DNA from: Flavobacteriales bacterium UBA7690
GTDB taxonomy: Bacteria; Bacteroidota; Bacteroidia; Flavobacteriales_F; PHOS-HE28
NCBI GenBank assembly: GCA_002482775.1
Contig: DLGQ01000055.1
Span: 1 to 17,394 of the forward strand
DNA: 17,394 nt
Reading direction: 5' to 3'
This document shows, piece after piece, positions 15,116 through 17,394 of the stretch; positions within the stretch are counted from its first letter, which is position 1; the number at the start of each line of letters is the position of its first letter. Made by a program: the position numbers and the translations under genes. The notes beneath the pieces are model-generated. The model was not told the DNA's origin. It was given only the letters and a program-made list of their open reading frames with translations, and searched no databases.

Positions 15116-17394
15116 ATGTCGAAGGCACCCTACCTCAAGTGGCTCCACGAAGTTGAACTCAGTGACATCCCCACCGTGGGCGGCAAGAACGCCAGCCTCG
15201 GGGAGATGATCCAGAATCTGGGTAAGCTCGGGGTGAAAGTGCCCGGTGGCTTCGTGGTGACAGTGGCGAGCTACGAGGCGTTCATCGCACACAACGTGCT
15301 GGACCAGAAGATCCGCGACATCGTGGCAGGATTGGATGTGGACGACGTGGAGAACATCCGGCGCACCGGCCTCGCCGTGCGCACGCTGATCAAGAACGGC
15401 AAGTTCCCCGAGGAGATCTGGAAAGGGATACTCCAGCGCTATGATGAGATGAGTTTGCAGTACGGCCAGGAAGCCACGGACGTGGCCGTGCGTTCCAGCG
15501 CTACGGCAGAAGATCTTCCGGATGCATCGTTCGCAGGTCAACAAGAGACCTTTCTCAACATCCGCGGGCATCAGGACCTGATCAGCGCCGTGCGGAACTG
15601 CTTTGCTTCATTGTTCACCGACCGTGCCATCGTGTACCGTGAAAGCCTTGGCTACGACCACTTCCAAGTGGGCCTCAGCGTAGGCATCCAGAAGATGGTG
15701 CGCTCCGATGTGGGCAGCAGCGGTGTGGCCTTCAGCCTCGATACCGAAAGCGGTTTCAAGGACGTGGTGCTGATCAACGGTAGCTACGGCCTGGGTGAAA
15801 TGGTGGTGCAAGGCGCCGTGAGCCCGGACGAATTCCTGGTGTTCAAACCCACGCTGGCCGAGGGGTTCAGCAGCATCATCGAGAAGAAACTGGGGAACAA
15901 GGACCGCAAGATGGTGTACGGCGGTGAGCCAGGGAAACCCACCTCTATCATCCCCATCGAACGCGCGCAACGCAACCGGTTCTGCATCAGCGACGATCAA
16001 GCGTTGGAGATCTCGCGCAGTGTGGCGGCCATCGAGAAATATTACAGCGACAAGAAAGGCCATTGGTGCCCCATGGATGTGGAGTGGGCCGTGGATGGGT
16101 TGACCAAGCAGCTCTTCATCGTGCAAGCGCGGCCGGAGACCATCCACAGCCGCAAAGCCACGGACCGCGTGGTGGAATACAAGATCGACCACTCGGGTGC
16201 GGTCGGTGTTGGCGAACCCAAGATCATCACCAAGGGCATCGCCATCGGCGACCGCATCGGCAGCGGCAAGGTGCGTATCCTCTTCAGCCTCGATGGCCGT
16301 GGCGGCGATACCGACGGCAAGGACTTCCAACAGGGCGATGTACTCGTCACCGACATGACCGATCCCGATTGGGAGCCGATCATGAAGAAGGCCAGCGCCA
16401 TCATCACCAACAAGGGCGGACGTACCTGCCACGCCGCCATCGTTGCACGTGAGATGGGTGTGCCCGCAATCGTGGGTTGCGGCAATGCCACCGACCTGCT
16501 CGATACCGGCATGGAGATCACCGCCAGCTGCTGCGAAGGCGACACCGGCATCGTGTATAGCGGCATCATCCCCTTCCACAAAGAGGAAACGATGCTCGCC
16601 GATATGCCGGAGACGAAAACGCCGATCATGCTCAACGTGGCATCACCGGATCTCGCTTTCAAATTCGCCCACCTGCCGAACGCTGGTGTGGGCCTGGCCC
16701 GCGAGGAGTTCATCATCAACAACTACATCCAGGCGCATCCGCTCGCGCTGTTGCAACACAAAGAACTTGGCGACCACACCCTCAGCGGCAAGATCAGCTA
16801 CTTGATCAACGGCTACGAGGACGAGGAGACCTTCTTCGTGAAACGCCTCAGCTACGGCATCGCCAAGATCGCTGCGGCCTTCTACCCCAACAAGGTGATC
16901 GTGCGTTTCAGCGATTTCAAGAGCAACGAATACAAGAACCTCTTGGGCGGCGAGCATTTCGAACCCGATGAGGAAAACCCGATGATCGGCTGGCGCGGTG
17001 CAAGTCGCTACTACAGCGAGGCGTATAAAGAAGCGTTCGGCCTGGAGTGCAAGGCGATCCGCCGTGTGCGCGAGAAGATGGGCCTGAAGAACGTGGTCGT
17101 GATGGTGCCCTTCTGCCGCACCGTGGAAGAGTTGAAGAAAGTGAAAGGCGTGATGGACGAATACGGTCTGGTGCGCGGCAAAGAGGGTCTCGAATTGTAC
17201 CTCATGGCCGAAGTGCCCAGCAACATCATCCTCGCCGAAGAGTTCGCCAAGTACATCGATGGCTTCTCCATCGGCAGCAACGATCTCACCCAGCTCACAC
17301 TCGGCCTGGACCGCGACAGTGCCCTCGTTGCACACATCTACGACGAACGCAACGAAGCCGTGAAAGGCATGTTGCGGATGCTGATCACCAGCGC
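15116..17394 (+). CDS. ppsA: Phosphoenolpyruvate synthase (partial, C-terminus missing)
   Basis: 759 residues to the right edge; by comparison with E. coli PpsA (792 residues) about the last 55 are outside. The enzyme converts pyruvate, ATP and water to phosphoenolpyruvate, AMP and phosphate, feeding gluconeogenesis in the cytosol. The ATP-binding domain shows VGGKNASLGEMIQNLG, VRSSATAEDLPDASFAGQQE, GLGEMVVQGAVSPDEF and LFIVQARPETI. The swivelling domain has GGRTCHAAIVAREMGVPAI with phospho-acceptor His439 (E. coli His421). The pyruvate-binding barrel has GVGLAREEFIINN, VRFSDFKSNEY, DEENPMIGWRGASRY, and SIGSNDLTQLTLGLDRDS; the catalytic Cys lies beyond the edge. The ATG at 15116 gives the family N-terminus. 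An imperfect -7 element (AACCTTTG, 15051-15058) would leave a leader of about 50 bases. It is divergent from the FG-GAP gene. Confidence 0.97.
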   Translation, partial: MSKAPYLKWLHEVELSDIPTVGGKNASLGEMIQNLGKLGVKVPGGFVVTVASYEAFIAHNVLDQKIRDIVAGLDVDDVENIRRTGLAVRTLIKNGKFPEEIWKGILQRYDEMSLQYGQEATDVAVRSSATAEDLPDASFAGQQETFLNIRGHQDLISAVRNCFASLFTDRAIVYRESLGYDHFQVGLSVGIQKMVRSDVGSSGVAFSLDTESGFKDVVLINGSYGLGEMVVQGAVSPDEFLVFKPTLAEGFSSIIEKKLGNKDRKMVYGGEPGKPTSIIPIERAQRNRFCISDDQALEISRSVAAIEKYYSDKKGHWCPMDVEWAVDGLTKQLFIVQARPETIHSRKATDRVVEYKIDHSGAVGVGEPKIITKGIAIGDRIGSGKVRILFSLDGRGGDTDGKDFQQGDVLVTDMTDPDWEPIMKKASAIITNKGGRTCHAAIVAREMGVPAIVGCGNATDLLDTGMEITASCCEGDTGIVYSGIIPFHKEETMLADMPETKTPIMLNVASPDLAFKFAHLPNAGVGLAREEFIINNYIQAHPLALLQHKELGDHTLSGKISYLINGYEDEETFFVKRLSYGIAKIAAAFYPNKVIVRFSDFKSNEYKNLLGGEHFEPDEENPMIGWRGASRYYSEAYKEAFGLECKAIRRVREKMGLKNVVVMVPFCRTVEELKKVKGVMDEYGLVRGKEGLELYLMAEVPSNIILAEEFAKYIDGFSIGSNDLTQLTLGLDRDSALVAHIYDERNEAVKGMLRMLITS

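Noticed and set aside
15608..16579. Minus-strand open frame (323 codons) inside ppsA
   Set aside because: ppsA aligns throughout this stretch with conserved active-site motifs, and the minus-strand product is low-complexity Ala/His/Asp.
1..17394. tRNA, rRNA, CRISPR arrays, insertion sequences, riboswitches
   Set aside because: No tRNA cloverleaf, regular spaced repeats, transposase frame or riboswitch core was recognised by eye. Covariance-model searches would be needed to exclude small structured RNAs.

Overview
The window is chromosomal DNA from a Bacteroidota bacterium, most likely a GC-rich member of Flavobacteriales or a close relative (inference). The evidence is as follows. Several secreted proteins end in type IX secretion (T9SS) sorting domains. 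There is a GWxTD-domain protein, a family typical of the phylum. Starts lack Shine-Dalgarno sequences. Several starts or transcripts are preceded by the Bacteroidota -7 promoter element TAnnTTTG. I found no rRNA, tRNA, CRISPR array, insertion sequence or prophage module. Twelve protein genes are supported, two of them cut by the window edges.

Layout, left to right. Positions 1-3130 (minus strand) hold a tail-fibre-like surface protein with a C-terminal S74 self-cleaving chaperone domain, running off the left edge, and upstream of it a 341-residue T9SS-exported protein. Positions 3131-3746 hold no convincing gene. This stretch contains an inverted copy of the 3' end of the neighbouring gene, a candidate small RNA unit (promoter plus two adjoining hairpins with a T-run), and degenerate repeats. 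Positions 3747-6293 (plus) hold the GWxTD protein and a family 2 glycosyltransferase. The latter overlaps the end of aroQ (minus) by 22 bases. aroQ is divergent from xerD (plus).

Positions 7752-12836 (minus) hold a small T9SS-type secreted protein, an uncharacterised cytosolic protein with kinase-like sequence motifs, a large secreted M1-family metallopeptidase only two bases upstream of it, and a probable outer-membrane beta-barrel. Positions 12933-14921 (minus) hold a secreted FG-GAP/ASPIC repeat protein closed by a strong terminator. Phosphoenolpyruvate synthase starts at 15116 (plus) and runs off the right edge.

Functionally the region mixes housekeeping genes (aroQ in the shikimate pathway, xerD in chromosome dimer resolution, ppsA in gluconeogenesis) with an unusually dense set of cell-surface or secreted proteins (five or six of twelve). 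There is no single obvious pathway. The points most worth following are the inverted repeat that makes the two ends of one T9SS mRNA complementary, the kinase-like protein beside the secreted peptidase, and the candidate small RNA.
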